This document shows positions 1-8,388 of a stretch of 64,000 nt of DNA, in pieces. Source of the DNA: Phytohabitans sp052068095 (GTDB lineage Bacteria; Actinomycetota; Actinomycetes; Mycobacteriales; Micromonosporaceae); the NCBI RefSeq assembly GCF_052068095.1, contig NZ_JBQHDG010000004.1:1-64000 (forward strand), in the 5' to 3' direction. Positions within the stretch are counted from its first letter, which is position 1; the number at the start of each line of letters is the position of its first letter. Both the position numbers and the translations under genes were made by a program. The notes under the pieces were generated by a model. The model was given only the letters and a program-made list of their open reading frames with translations. It was not told the DNA's origin and did no database searches.

Positions 1-1
1 C

Positions 2-34
2 TACATGTGGTGCAGCGACATCACCATCACCTGA
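2..34 (+). CDS. Possible 3' end of a gene entering the window
   Basis: Frame 2 is open from the first base and ends with TGA at 32-34, giving a ten-residue tail (YMWCSDITIT). A strong hairpin follows 30 bases later, as expected at the end of a transcription unit. Nothing about the function can be said from ten residues, and the frame could be open by chance. Confidence 0.3.
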   Translation, partial: YMWCSDITIT

Positions 35-63
35 CCGGTAACACCAACAGCCACAGCACCACC

Positions 64-94
64 CCGGCCCAGGACACTCGGTGTCCTGGGCCGG
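64..94 (+). terminator. Strong hairpin, probable terminator
   Basis: CCGGCCCAGGACAC and its exact reverse complement GTGTCCTGGGCCGG form a perfect 14-bp stem around a 3-nt loop (TCG). There is no U-tract, which is common for actinobacterial hairpin terminators. It lies just after the possible gene end at position 34 and before the kinase gene. Confidence 0.75.
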
Positions 95-178
95 TCGTCT
101 CGGTGCGGGCGAAGTCATGGTATGACGGTTCCCAGGACGGCAAGTCCGCCAGCGATAGCCGGGCGCCGGAAGTGGGTG

Positions 179-718
179 ATGATGCGGCAACCAACGCTGT
201 TCCTGACCGTGGGACTCCCCTGCACCGGAAAGACCACTGCCGCTCGGCGCATCGAGATCGAGCGAAAAGCGCTTCGTCTCACGAAGGACGAATGGGTGAA
301 GGCTCTCTACGGGCGCGAGAATCCACCATCGGCTGGAGACGTGATCGAAGGGCGGCTCATCCAGATCGGGCTGCGCGCGCTCGAACTGGGCAACAACGTC
401 GTGATCGACTACGGCCTCTGGAGTCGAAACGAGCGCTCGTGTCTACGCCAGGCAGCCGCGGACCTTGGCGCGACCGCGGAGCTGCGCTACTTCGCGCTCG
501 CCCCGGCCGAGCAGCGCAGACGACTCGATCAGCGCCTGGCCGAAGCGCCACACACGACCTGGCCCGTGACCGACGAGGAACTCGCCGAGTGGGCAACCAT
601 CTTCGAGATCCCGACGCGAGGCGAACTCGACGGCAGTGAACCCGTCGACGACCCACCGGCTGGATTCGCGACATGGGACCAGTGGCGCGGACACCGCTGG
701 CCGCCATCGGTGTCCTGA
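179..718 (+). CDS. AAA family ATPase / predicted P-loop kinase (zeta-toxin-like fold)
   Basis: A small P-loop phosphotransferase of about 179 residues. The N-terminus runs from a hydrophobic strand (LFLTV) directly into the Walker A motif GLPCTGKTT. A following LTKDEWVKALYG segment and NNVVIDYGLWSRNERS fit the substrate-side strand of predicted kinases of the zeta-toxin/chloramphenicol-phosphotransferase-like group. The C-terminal part is Arg-rich and helical, as expected for a lid. The open frame extends back to 122, but family members begin a few residues before the first strand. ATG at 179 or 182, preceded by GGAAG, is therefore the better start. The substrate is unknown. No antitoxin gene adjoins it, so a toxin role is not supported. 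Confidence 0.8.
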   Translation: MMRQPTLFLTVGLPCTGKTTAARRIEIERKALRLTKDEWVKALYGRENPPSAGDVIEGRLIQIGLRALELGNNVVIDYGLWSRNERSCLRQAAADLGATAELRYFALAPAEQRRRLDQRLAEAPHTTWPVTDEELAEWATIFEIPTRGELDGSEPVDDPPAGFATWDQWRGHRWPPSVS

Positions 719-772
719 CGCCTACTCCCCGCGGCACTGCCCCGTTCACGAAAGGTCGGAGGTGGAGTGTCG

Positions 773-1327
773 CTAACGCAAGATGTCGCAGAACCCTGGC
801 AGCGCTCGCCGAATGTCGAAGCTGCCGTCAATGAGGCGGCGGATCGGGTGCGGGCCGACGGCAAAGAGAATCCTGCCGGTCTGGCCGTCGATGAGGATCG
901 GGCCGCGGTCGACCAGGTGCTGGCTGCCGCGGCGCACGTTTACCGAGGTGCCCACGACGAAGATGTGCGTGCGCAGCCCCGTCTCCGGATCGAACGTCGA
1001 CGTCTGCACGAAGTCGACGGGACTGTCCGGCAGGGTGAGCCCGGTGACCGTGTTGCGGACGGTGTTGTCCTCCGTGATGTGCTGCACCAGCTTTACCCGG
1101 CGCCCGGCCTGGTCGAAGAACGTCAGGTTGACCGAGTGCAGGTCGATGTTCCACTCGACGCCGTAGTCGCCGCACGCCACCGGATCGCTGTGCACGACCT
1201 GCACGTCGGTCTCGGTCCTGGTCGGTGGCGTGCCGCCGGCGGCTTCAGCCCGCGCCGGTGCTGCCAGACCCGCCAACGCCAGCGTCGTCACAGCCGCCAC
1301 CACGACGCCTCGCCGGAGCATTGTCAT
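773..1327 (-). CDS. Secreted protein of unknown function
   Basis: A protein of about 184 residues with a clear Sec signal peptide: Arg-Arg near the start, a hydrophobic stretch VVVAAVTTLALAGLAA, and an APARA cleavage site. The mature part carries two Cys, far apart, that may form a disulfide (ACGDYG and the C-terminal FCDILR). It looks beta-rich. I do not recognise the family. The start at 1327 is chosen because GGGGGAGGG lies five bases upstream; the frame continues further back to 1384 without a ribosome binding site. It is transcribed divergently from the CadD-type gene. Confidence 0.75.
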   Translation of the reverse strand: MTMLRRGVVVAAVTTLALAGLAAPARAEAAGGTPPTRTETDVQVVHSDPVACGDYGVEWNIDLHSVNLTFFDQAGRRVKLVQHITEDNTVRNTVTGLTLPDSPVDFVQTSTFDPETGLRTHIFVVGTSVNVRRGSQHLVDRGPILIDGQTGRILFAVGPHPIRRLIDGSFDIRRALPGFCDILR

Positions 1328-1451
1328 CGCGCCCTCCCCCGTGGTCGATCCCGCGCCACGCAGACTATCGCGGGCCAGACGCATTCGGTGTGATCAATTC
1401 AGGAAAGGCACGAACCCGACTCCGGTCGAGCGGGCATTACGCTGGCCGGTC

Positions 1452-2066
1452 GTGGGTGACCAGCTCAGAACTGTCGTGGCAGCGGTTGGGGTGTTCGCGG
1501 GTACCAACGTGGACGACCTGATCGTGTTGACGGTGCTGTTCCTGTCCGCCCGCGCGGCTGGCCGGCCCCGGCCGTGGCAGGTCTGGGTGGGGCAGTACGC
1601 CGGTATCGGGGTGCTGGTTGCGGCGTCGGCGGTGGCTGCGCTCGGGTTGACGATCATCCCGGACCGCTGGGTCGGGCTGCTCGGGCTGGTGCCGTTCGCG
1701 CTCGGCGTCCGCGCTCTGGTCACCGCCTTCCGCGCCCGCGGTGGCGAGCAGGACGCCCCGCCCGTGGTGGCGACCGGGATGGCGTCGGTGGCCGGGGTGA
1801 CGATCGCCAACGGCGCGGACAACATCTCCGTCTACACGCCGATGCTGCGCAGCATCGGCGTCGCCGAAAGCCTTCTGACGGTGGCGGTGTTCGCGCTACT
1901 GGTGGCGGTGTGGTGCGCGGCCGGCTCCTGGCTGGGTTCGCACAAGAGGGTCATCGAGGCCATGCAGCGCTTCGGGCACTGGATCGTCCCGGCGGTGTTT
2001 ATGCTGATCGGCTCGGTCATCGTCGCCGAGTCCGGTGTCATCGGCGAGTTGTTCAGGCTCGGGTGA
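1452..2066 (+). CDS. CadD-type cadmium resistance / small-ion transporter
   Basis: An integral membrane protein of about 204 residues, the usual size of the cadmium resistance transporter (CadD) family, with five or six hydrophobic segments. It starts with a helix followed by FAGTNVDDLIVL and carries a second conserved IANGADNISVYTP motif. These paired acidic/Asn motifs are the signature of CadD/LysE-like carriers. The GTG at 1452 is chosen because homologues start right before the first helix. There is no ribosome binding site, so the message may be leaderless. The frame upstream (1230-1451) is antisense to the neighbouring secreted gene. A frameshifted copy of the middle of this gene lies at 25608-25759. 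Confidence 0.82.
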   Translation: MGDQLRTVVAAVGVFAGTNVDDLIVLTVLFLSARAAGRPRPWQVWVGQYAGIGVLVAASAVAALGLTIIPDRWVGLLGLVPFALGVRALVTAFRARGGEQDAPPVVATGMASVAGVTIANGADNISVYTPMLRSIGVAESLLTVAVFALLVAVWCAAGSWLGSHKRVIEAMQRFGHWIVPAVFMLIGSVIVAESGVIGELFRLG

Positions 2067-2132
2067 CGGTGACCCGCAATCCTCGCGCCACGACGCCTGG
2101 CCTGGCCCGAGGCATTGCCGCCCCGTGAGGCC

Positions 2133-2879
2133 TCACATCTGCGATCTCAGTACGTCGAACTCGCAGCCCGGCAAGGACGGGTCGAATCCGTGCTCGACCA
2201 GCCAGCGGACCGCCACCAGGCTGCGCCACGACCACCATCCGCGGATCACGTCGGTGTCGACATCGGTGCCGTAGCCGGCGACCACGTCGGCGAGGTGCTC
2301 CTCGTGTCCGAGCGTCAGGACGGCGAGGTCGTACAGGGCGTCGCCCTGAGCCGCCTCGGACCAGTCGATCACACCGGTGATCTCGTCACCGTCGACGAAC
2401 ACGTGGGTGATCTGCAAGTCGCCGTGCGCGAACACCGGTTTCCACGGCCGCAGCGCGGTCTCGGCAACCTCGCGGTTACGGGTGACAAGTTCCGCGGGAA
2501 GCACACCGTTCGTGACGAGCCACTCGCACTCGCCGTCCAGGCGGGAGGCGAGCTCGTCGAGGCGCCGGCCAGGCCATGGCGGCAGGGGCGCGTCGTGCAG
2601 CTTCCGCGCGGCCGCGCCCGCCGCGGCCCACGCCGCCGGCGACGCGGGCGACGGCTCGCCGAGGCGGCCCAATGCCATCCCGGGCACGGCGGCGAGCGCG
2701 AGCACGGGCGGCTTGCGCCACAGCACCCGCGGAGTCGGGATCGGCGCCATCGTCATCGCCTCGACCTCGACGTCGGTGCGCGTCTGATCAGCGTCGATCT
2801 TCAGGAACACGTCGCCGACGCGCAGGGTCGCGCAGTCGTCGTGGGCGACAACGACCTTGACCTCCTCCATGCCGGCCAT
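2133..2879 (-). CDS. Aminoglycoside phosphotransferase-fold kinase
   Basis: A protein of 248 residues with the APH/choline-kinase fold. The Brenner catalytic motif is FAHGDLQITHVFV (His152, Asp154) and the Mg-binding Asp lies in GVIDWSEA (Asp172). The N-terminal lobe has the VFLKID strand with the nucleotide-binding Lys. Such proteins phosphorylate aminoglycosides, macrolides or small metabolites, and the substrate cannot be told here. No resistance island surrounds it. It converges with the CadD-type gene. A 12-bp palindrome GTGAGGCCTCAC (2126-2137) overlaps the stop codon. Confidence 0.85.
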   Translation of the reverse strand: MAGMEEVKVVVAHDDCATLRVGDVFLKIDADQTRTDVEVEAMTMAPIPTPRVLWRKPPVLALAAVPGMALGRLGEPSPASPAAWAAAGAAARKLHDAPLPPWPGRRLDELASRLDGECEWLVTNGVLPAELVTRNREVAETALRPWKPVFAHGDLQITHVFVDGDEITGVIDWSEAAQGDALYDLAVLTLGHEEHLADVVAGYGTDVDTDVIRGWWSWRSLVAVRWLVEHGFDPSLPGCEFDVLRSQM

Positions 2880-3037
2880 TATCGCGGAACGATCATCGAC
2901 GCCGCCGCAGGTTTATCGCGCGCAAAATCGCGACCGCGCGACACAGCCGATGCCCGTGCAGGATTCACGGGCGGTCCCGCGTCTGTTTTGTAGGAGTCCG
3001 GCTGACGTGGTGACGACGCCGTCGGCGCGTTGCGGGC

Positions 3038-3442
3038 TCAGTCGCCCCAGCCGGGCTGGAACAGGTTGAGCGTGGCCGCCTCCTGTGTGCCATCGCGGTA
3101 GAAGGTCGCGATCACCGAGAGCGGAAACCTGTCGTCGAAGCCGTTGAGTTGGGGTCGGGCCGAGGCGGCCCATGGCACCGGCCCGTCCGCGCACGGCACG
3201 CTCACCTGGCCGGAGCCGGTGGCCACGTCGAGGGGAAACGAGTTGGTCGCCCAGTATCGGACAAGGGCCTGGCCGGTCGGCTGCGAGCAGGTGACCGTGC
3301 CCGAGACGACGATCTCGTTGCCTTGCCCGAAGTGGACGTCGTCGACGGTGATCGCGCTGGTCGCCGCGGCCGCTGGTGCGGCCGGTGCGACGATGGCGGC
3401 GACGAGGAGGACCAGTACAGGTAGGTAACGTGCGTACCGCAT
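3038..3442 (-). CDS. Secreted protein of unknown function
   Basis: A protein of 134 residues with a signal peptide (LPVLVLLVAAIVAPAAPAAAA) and a small mature beta-rich domain. The mature part has two Cys (VTCSQP and VPCADG) spaced like a disulfide pair in an immunoglobulin-like sandwich. The pattern around VVSGTVTCSQPTGQALV resembles small bacterial Ig-like secreted proteins of actinomycetes, but no family is certain. The frame is open further upstream to 3748, where it lies antisense to the GNAT gene. The ATG at 3442 immediately before the signal peptide is taken as the start. Confidence 0.7.
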   Translation of the reverse strand: MRYARYLPVLVLLVAAIVAPAAPAAAATSAITVDDVHFGQGNEIVVSGTVTCSQPTGQALVRYWATNSFPLDVATGSGQVSVPCADGPVPWAASARPQLNGFDDRFPLSVIATFYRDGTQEAATLNLFQPGWGD

Positions 3443-3506
3443 GGAACTTATCGTGTCGTCGCGCCGCCAAGACCACCAGTGGTGCCGGCCCATGTCCGGA
3501 TGGTGC

Positions 3507-4187
3507 TCAGCGTGTCGGTACCCACTCCTGCCACCGGCCGACGGGAACGAATCCGGCTTGTGCGTACAGCCGCTGCGCCATCGCGGTCGACTGGAGGCTG
3601 GCGGTGACGAACCCGCGAGCCCTGGCGCCAGCCAGCGCGTGGCGCAGCACAGTCGTGGCCAGACCACGACGGCGCGCCGTCTCGCGGGTGGTGACGAACG
3701 AAACGTTGACGTCCGTGTCGACCGGGATGAGCACGAGTCCCGACTCAAATCCCTTGCTGGCGAATGTCCACAGCCCTGGCACTCCCCGCAGCAGCGCGGG
3801 GTCCACCTCGGTGAGCTCGGCGATCACCTCAGGCGCCACGCCCTCCAGGACGCCGTCGTCCTCAGGCCGTGGAACGATACGCAGGTCGCAGCACATGGGC
3901 ACCGTTGTCATGTCCCGGCGCAGCCCGGCCGCCTGGACCGCCGCTCCGGTCACCTCGTCGGCCGACCAGATCGCGTACTGAACGGTGCCGGCGAACACCG
4001 CCAGGGCCGCCGGCAGCGCGTCCGGGCGCAGCAGGACGGCGTTGTTGAGCACGGGGTGTCCGCCGAACCGTGCCGCCATGAAGCCGTCACCCAGCACGAC
4101 CTCCGCGTCATCGTGCGGCGCGGCGAGCGCCTGCCAGGACCCGACAAGCGACGTGAGGTACCGCTCGAACGAAAGCGTGTCCCGCAT
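3507..4187 (-). CDS. GNAT family N-acetyltransferase
   Basis: A protein of 226 residues whose C-terminal half is a GNAT domain. The strand VNVSFVTT is followed by the acetyl-CoA pyrophosphate loop ETARRRGLATTVLRHAL (R/Q-x-x-G-x-G/A pattern). The following strand-helix FVTASLQS-TAMAQRLYAQAGF and the final VPVGRWQEW strand are also typical. The N-terminal half is poorly conserved and probably helps bind substrate. The substrate is unknown. Transcription runs in the same direction as the neighbouring secreted genes, but gaps of 60-90 bases make a shared operon uncertain. Confidence 0.85.
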   Translation of the reverse strand: MRDTLSFERYLTSLVGSWQALAAPHDDAEVVLGDGFMAARFGGHPVLNNAVLLRPDALPAALAVFAGTVQYAIWSADEVTGAAVQAAGLRRDMTTVPMCCDLRIVPRPEDDGVLEGVAPEVIAELTEVDPALLRGVPGLWTFASKGFESGLVLIPVDTDVNVSFVTTRETARRRGLATTVLRHALAGARARGFVTASLQSTAMAQRLYAQAGFVPVGRWQEWVPTR

Positions 4188-4274
4188 CGTCCAAAGTGTA
4201 GGCTCCGCTGCCCCCAGGTAACTGGCGGTCAGCGGGTGTGCCGGCCGCGTCGCACGGAACTTACGAAATACGGC

Positions 4275-5222
4275 CTAGCAGCCTCGCTGCCAGGTACCGG
4301 CAACCTGCTGGGTCTGTGTCGTCCCGTCGTGGTCGAAGTTTGCCACCACGACATTGCCGTCGGTGATTCCCTCGCTCGCGGTCATCCGGATGGCGAACTG
4401 TTCCCACGCGTTGCCGTTGCGCACCGCCACATAGACGGTGCCCGGAGGCGTGGCTACCATCACGCCCGAAGCGTTGACCGCATGTGGGAAGCTTCCGGCG
4501 AACTCCCGGACAACCTGTGCCGAGACGTTCCACTCCACGACGGTGTTCGTGGCCAGGTCCTCGCTCAGGATTCGACCCCGGTCGTACAGCCTCATGGACA
4601 CGGGACGCGGCAACGTGATCCGTGAGCCGTCCGGGTTGACGATGACGCGGTTATTCAGGACCATCCGGCCACTGTCGTCGATGCCCACCGCATAGATCGA
4701 GGAGCCAAGGCTTGTGAACTGACCCGGCGTCGCCGCCTTCCACAGCAACCCCTCCGAGGAGGGGGAGAGAGTAAAGGCCTGACCGACGACGTCGCCGACG
4801 CTGTTGATCCCGGTGACGGCGACACCCATCATCGTCGACGGCACGGGCAGGATCTCGTAGGCGCCGTCCCGATAGCGCCACGCCGCTACACGGTTGTCCG
4901 CACCCCACCAGACACCCGCGATCACACCCTGGTCGTTGATGATGTCCGCGCGGTTGGAGCCGCTGCCCTGGATCGGCGGCTTGGGCAATACCTGGGGGAT
5001 CCGGTTTCGCCACACCACGGCATCGCGCCCGCTCCCATCCGTACGCACCGCGTGCCCGACGACGGACCCCGACGCTGGCGCGACCCCGTTGGCGACGGCA
5101 TACGAGTACCCAGCCGGCGCGGGCAGCGGACTAACCCGCCAGGTACACGCCGCCGCCGCGGCCGGAGCCGCCGGCACGGCCACAACAGCCAGAATCGATG
5201 CGACGCCTATCAATATCTTCAT
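4275..5222 (-). CDS. Secreted HAF-repeat-like beta-propeller protein
   Basis: A protein of 315 residues with a signal peptide (about residues 1-25). It has repeated blades of the kind seen in extracellular HAF-repeat proteins: ADIINDQGVIAGVW, VTGINSVGDVVGQAF, AVGIDDSGRMVLNN and HAVNASGVMVA. Each has the [AVG]-x-[IV]-[ND]-x-x-G-x-[VI]-x-G core. The blades suggest a propeller exposed on the cell surface or secreted. Two Cys near the ends (ACTWR and the final RGC) could clamp the ring. No enzymatic motif is visible. Confidence 0.7.
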   Translation of the reverse strand: MKILIGVASILAVVAVPAAPAAAAACTWRVSPLPAPAGYSYAVANGVAPASGSVVGHAVRTDGSGRDAVVWRNRIPQVLPKPPIQGSGSNRADIINDQGVIAGVWWGADNRVAAWRYRDGAYEILPVPSTMMGVAVTGINSVGDVVGQAFTLSPSSEGLLWKAATPGQFTSLGSSIYAVGIDDSGRMVLNNRVIVNPDGSRITLPRPVSMRLYDRGRILSEDLATNTVVEWNVSAQVVREFAGSFPHAVNASGVMVATPPGTVYVAVRNGNAWEQFAIRMTASEGITDGNVVVANFDHDGTTQTQQVAGTWQRGC

Positions 5223-5484
5223 GGCCCATGAGTTTTGACCGCCACCACCGAACTACGTCAACAACCGATTCGCCGACCTATCCAGTAATGCTTTAAAGGA
5301 AAAATGGCCCAACGTGAGTTGATCCAGAACTTCTGGTTGAACGAAATCCTGCCGAAATTCAAGCGAGAAGTCCTCTGCCACTGTGGGGCACATCACCAAA
5401 CCCATCATGTTCGAATGCAATCTGATCCAGGTTGCCCGGTCATCGCGGGCGATGTGCCAGACGTAAAGCCCGCGACAGCCGCGG
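5223..5484. other. Gene-poor, unusually AT-rich spacer
   Basis: The stretch between the HAF-repeat gene and the next gene is clearly less GC-rich than its surroundings, especially 5285-5430. It contains an ATG at 5304 preceded by AAAGGAA. The frame reads MAQRELIQNFWLNEILPK and continues without similarity that I recognise, then runs antisense through the neighbouring gene. It may be a relic of a foreign gene or just promoter DNA. No operator or RNA structure is obvious. Confidence 0.4.
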
Positions 5485-6090
5485 CTAGCTCAGGCCGCGC
5501 GCCGCGCATTCCTCCTCGTACCGCTTGCTGTGCAGAGCGGCCGGGTCGACGACCGCACGACGGTGCGGTAGGTCGTCCGCTCGCCGCGCGGCTATCGGCA
5601 GCCCGTGCGCCTCGTACAATTCCGCGGCCGCGGCGAACCGGTCGTCCTGGTATCCGGCGTAGTGGTAGATCACGGCCTCCACCAGGGACTCGCCGGGCTG
5701 GATGTCGAACTCGCCTTCGGTGCTGAAGGTGACGACCAGCGGTGGCTCGCCAACCGGTTCGTCGGGGTGCAGCCAGTAGCCGACCACGTCGCCGTCCACA
5801 AGGGTGCCGATCCACGCCGCGTGCGGCAGCACGGTATCGATCGCGGCGATGTTGGCCATGATGTCGGGGTCGGCACGATCGTTCTCGTTGAGGTAGCTGT
5901 GGTCGAGCAGGGCGTCGGACTCACCCGGTTCGAAGATGACAGTCCTGGTGTGTAGCAACGGATCCCTCGCCCGCTGCTCGCCGGCGGGCCGCGCGGCCTG
6001 GATGGCCACGAGCCGGCGCAGATCGTCGGGCACGGGCCGGCCACGCAGCCGTCCGGCAAGGGAGGCGAGGATCTGATCCGCGGTCGCCAT
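5485..6090 (-). CDS. SMI1/KNR4-like (SUKH-type) hypothetical protein
   Basis: A cytoplasmic protein of about 201 residues without signal peptide. The middle segment has an IGTLVDGDVVGYWLHPDE strand pair, then a strand PLVVTFSTEGEFDI. This resembles the sheet of SMI1/KNR4 (SUKH) proteins, often immunity proteins or partners of polymorphic toxins. The match is by pattern only and could be wrong. The start at 6090 is fixed by AGGAGG ten bases upstream; the frame opens earlier at 6129. No toxin gene adjoins it. Confidence 0.6.
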   Translation of the reverse strand: MATADQILASLAGRLRGRPVPDDLRRLVAIQAARPAGEQRARDPLLHTRTVIFEPGESDALLDHSYLNENDRADPDIMANIAAIDTVLPHAAWIGTLVDGDVVGYWLHPDEPVGEPPLVVTFSTEGEFDIQPGESLVEAVIYHYAGYQDDRFAAAAELYEAHGLPIAARRADDLPHRRAVVDPAALHSKRYEEECAARGLS

Positions 6091-6161
6091 CTGGCGCCTC
6101 CTGATCGCTTGACACCAATGCGGCACCACGGTAGCGCCCCAGGACCAGTGGTCGCCGCGCG

Positions 6162-6593
6162 CTAGCAGCCGCCGTACCAGCTGTGCGACGAGCCGCGGTT
6201 GTTGGCGGGTCCCCAGGACGCCAGGCTCTGGCCCCGGGTGAGGCAGACCGTGACCGGCGCGCCGTAGTTGGTGTTGTCGAATACGCGGACCGCGTCGCAG
6301 CCGACGCAGGGGTTGCTCCGGTTGCGCCAGGACGAGTCGTTGTTGTTGATCGATATACCGCTGGCCGTGAAGTTGTTGGACCAGTTGGAGTCGTTACCCG
6401 CCCAGGCGTACAGGCTGAAGGTGAAGTTGACGACTTCGTACGCGCAGAAGTCGCCCGGATCGCACGAATGCGCGGCCAGCGGCTCGACGTCCACGACGGT
6501 GGCGACCGTGGCCTTCGGCGCGGCGTGCGCCGCCCCCGGCAGCAGGCCGACCACGAGGCCGACGCCCATGGCCAGCGCCGTCACGAACCTCAT
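6162..6593 (-). CDS. Peptidase inhibitor family I36-like secreted protein
   Basis: A secreted protein of 143 residues with a signal peptide ending in AAHAAP. The mature part has the CDPGDFCAYE motif, YAWAGNDSNW and NDSSWRNRSN, closing with VCLTRGQSLAS. This is the beta/gamma-crystallin-like pattern of I36 inhibitors such as the Streptomyces metalloproteinase inhibitor SMPI. Several Cys are placed for disulfides. ATG 6593 is preferred (GAGG six bases upstream). An in-frame GTG at 6605, also with an upstream purine-rich stretch, is an alternative. It probably protects the cell from, or tunes, extracellular proteases. Confidence 0.75.
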   Translation of the reverse strand: MRFVTALAMGVGLVVGLLPGAAHAAPKATVATVVDVEPLAAHSCDPGDFCAYEVVNFTFSLYAWAGNDSNWSNNFTASGISINNNDSSWRNRSNPCVGCDAVRVFDNTNYGAPVTVCLTRGQSLASWGPANNRGSSHSWYGGC

Positions 6594-6634
6594 TTGTGTC
6601 CTCACCAGGCTCTCTCCCTTCAAAGCTGCCCCGG

Positions 6635-7498
6635 TCAACGGTTTCTGGTCAGGTCCGCCGCCCGAGGCAGTGCGGCGGCCTGGAAATCGCGGTGGGCGCG
6701 GATGTCCGCGGCGAACATGGCCCGCACCGGCGCGCCCAACTCCCGCTCCAGCTGACGACCCACCTCGGCCAACCGGGTCCGCCCGACGCACTCGGCTTCC
6801 GCCGTCGCCACCTGTCGTTCCCGCTCGGCGGATGTCGAGGGAAACCGTTCCCGCAGGTCTACCGGGTCCCGGTAGGCGTAGCCCCGGCCGGCCATGCACC
6901 CCGCCCATTCCCGCGCCAGCTCCTGGAACCGCTTGTCGGCGAAGACTTTCGGCCGGATCGCGGCGGCCAGATTGTTGACGATGGTCTTGGCCGGGAACCA
7001 TCGCCGCAGGTCCCCGTACAGCTCTTGCTGGGCCGACGCGAGGCAGCCGTCCGTCGCCATGGTGACCTGGTCGCCGGTCGGGATCGTCACCGCCAACACC
7101 TTGACCTCCGCGCCGAACAGAGCAGTCGAGTAGGCACGCCGCCGATCCGGCGACAACGAGTCCGTGTACCGGCTGTTCGGGTTGTCCTGGCCGGCGCGGC
7201 GGCTGGCCAGATCGCGGAGAACCCGGCCCAGCCCGTGGCGGGCAGCCCACGCGGGATCGTCGATGCCGTACGGGAAGTCGCGGTCCTCGGCCAGCACCAG
7301 ATCAGGCGGCACAACGTGGTATTCGAAACCTTGGGCACGCATGCACCGCGCCACCAGGACCTCCTCCGCCTCGGCCAGCTCGCGCAGCTGGGCCGGAGAC
7401 AGCGGCGGCACATCTTCCACCGCCCGCGCCCCGCCACCGCTCCCGCAGCCGACCAACGCGACGGCCAAGAGCGCCCCTACCCACGCGTGCCTGAGCAT
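6635..7498 (-). CDS. Lipoprotein of unknown function
   Basis: A protein of 287 residues starting at an ATG preceded by GGGGGAGGG. The N-terminus has a short hydrophobic helix and a lipobox (LVGCGSGGG), so it should be lipid-anchored on the outer face of the membrane. The mature part is helical and rich in charged residues. It has scattered Cys (VARCMRAQGFEY, TDGCLASAQQ, WAGCMAGRGY, EAECVGRT) in a repeated x-x-x-C-M/L-x pattern. This pattern is common in uncharacterised actinobacterial lipoproteins. It lies 41 bases upstream of the I36-like gene on the same strand and may be cotranscribed. Confidence 0.78.
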   Translation of the reverse strand: MLRHAWVGALLAVALVGCGSGGGARAVEDVPPLSPAQLRELAEAEEVLVARCMRAQGFEYHVVPPDLVLAEDRDFPYGIDDPAWAARHGLGRVLRDLASRRAGQDNPNSRYTDSLSPDRRRAYSTALFGAEVKVLAVTIPTGDQVTMATDGCLASAQQELYGDLRRWFPAKTIVNNLAAAIRPKVFADKRFQELAREWAGCMAGRGYAYRDPVDLRERFPSTSAERERQVATAEAECVGRTRLAEVGRQLERELGAPVRAMFAADIRAHRDFQAAALPRAADLTRNR

Positions 7499-7728
7499 GC
7501 CGCCCTCCCCCAAGGCCCGGACATCGACGCCTGTACGAAACGTAGAGGCTCGCAGCTTCAGATCGCCTTCACCGATGCTTCGCGCAAGCCACGCGGCACA
7601 GCGCGCCGGCGGTGCGTCCGGCGCGACTCCAGCGACGCGCTGAGCAGGACCACGTGGTCGAAGCGGCCGCAGAAGGACGTCCAAAAGAGGCACGATGGGT
7701 CCACGGCGACGCACGTAGGATGGCGGGC

Positions 7729-8154
7729 ATGAGTCGTCGTCGATGGTTGTGGCGCACCGTCCCGCTGATCATCGCACTGGCCGCCGCCGTTGGGGTCGCC
7801 GTGCCGGCCCGGGCGGACGCGCCGATTTGCCAGACGAGCTATCAGGTGCTCGCGGTCTGGGACACGGGCTTCTCCGCGACCGCGACCATGCGCAACACGG
7901 GCACGGTCACGACGCAGAGCTGGCAGGTCCGCTGGTCCTACCTGGACGGGCAGAGAGTGGTCGCGCAGTCGGTCGCCAACGCGGAGCTGGTGCGGGCGAC
8001 GTGGCCGCCGATCATCGGCCCTCTCGTCACCATGCGAAACCTCACCTGGAATGGGATCGTGCCACCGGGCGGCGCGGTGACGATCACCTTCAACGGGCGC
8101 CTCGGCTCGTCCGGCTCGACCGCCGCGGCGTTCCTGAGCTGCACCGCGACGTAG
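7729..8154 (+). CDS. Stand-alone CBM2 (cellulose-binding) secreted protein
   Basis: A secreted protein of 141 residues: a signal peptide (about 1-29, ending ARADA) and a single family 2 carbohydrate-binding module. The CBM2 pattern is visible in CQTSYQVLAVWDTGFSATAT, the NTGTVTTQSWQVRW strand and NLTWNGIVPPGGAVTITFNG. Cys at both ends (ICQT and LSCTAT) form the usual disulfide. One of the usual exposed Trp positions is hard to place, so the ligand is uncertain. ATG 7729 is chosen with AGGA upstream; ATG 7720 is equally possible. It is divergent from the lipoprotein gene. Confidence 0.8.
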   Translation: MSRRRWLWRTVPLIIALAAAVGVAVPARADAPICQTSYQVLAVWDTGFSATATMRNTGTVTTQSWQVRWSYLDGQRVVAQSVANAELVRATWPPIIGPLVTMRNLTWNGIVPPGGAVTITFNGRLGSSGSTAAAFLSCTAT

Positions 8155-8239
8155 CCGCGGCTTGGCGGCCGGTGGGCCGGCGAACCCGATACCGATCATT
8201 CCGGCCGGCCGCACGGGCTGCACGCCATCGAAATCCTAC

Positions 8240-8267
8240 TTGACACGTAGGAGAAATAGGCTAACGT
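8240..8267 (+). promoter_or_regulatory. Promoter of the sulfur operon
   Basis: TTGACA (8240-8245) and TAACGT (8262-8267) are separated by 16 bases. Transcription should begin about seven bases downstream, which is the A of the leader ATG at 8275. The leader message would therefore be leaderless. Confidence 0.7.
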
Positions 8268-8274
8268 TGAGGCC

Positions 8275-8388
8275 ATGACCAGCCAGGACGCTCCGCTTGA
8301 CGGCACCGCGGTGGCGGTGTCGCGGGTGTGTTGCCGTGGCTGGACCGGCGCGTGCGGCTGCTGCCGCCAGGCGCTCTTCCTTCCCTGA
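8275..8388 (+). CDS. Cys-rich leader peptide of the sulfonate operon
   Basis: A 37-codon ORF not covered by longer gene calls. Its C-terminal half reads SRVCCRGWTGACGCCRQ, with Cys codons at 8329, 8332, 8353, 8359 and 8362. Cysteine is rare in these proteomes, so five in 12 residues is a strong sign of a ribosome-stalling leader. It begins at the predicted transcription start, as do the leaderless polycysteine uORFs that control sulfur genes in mycobacteria. Downstream lies a sulfonate-uptake operon, which a Cys-sensing leader would suit. The stretch TTCCTTCCC (8377-8385), just before the stop, is complementary with one bulge to the ribosome binding site GGGAGGAA (8531-8538) of the flavin reductase gene. 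Confidence 0.8.
   Translation: MTSQDAPLDGTAVAVSRVCCRGWTGACGCCRQALFLP

Noticed and set aside
7..639. Long open frame over the first kinase gene
   Set aside because: It is the alternative frame of the P-loop kinase gene, with Arg-rich composition typical of high-GC shadow frames and no domain.
5304..5726. 140-codon frame starting MAQRELIQNFW
   Set aside because: Only the first 30 codons look protein-like; the rest is antisense to the SUKH-like gene. It is kept as a spacer note, not as a gene.
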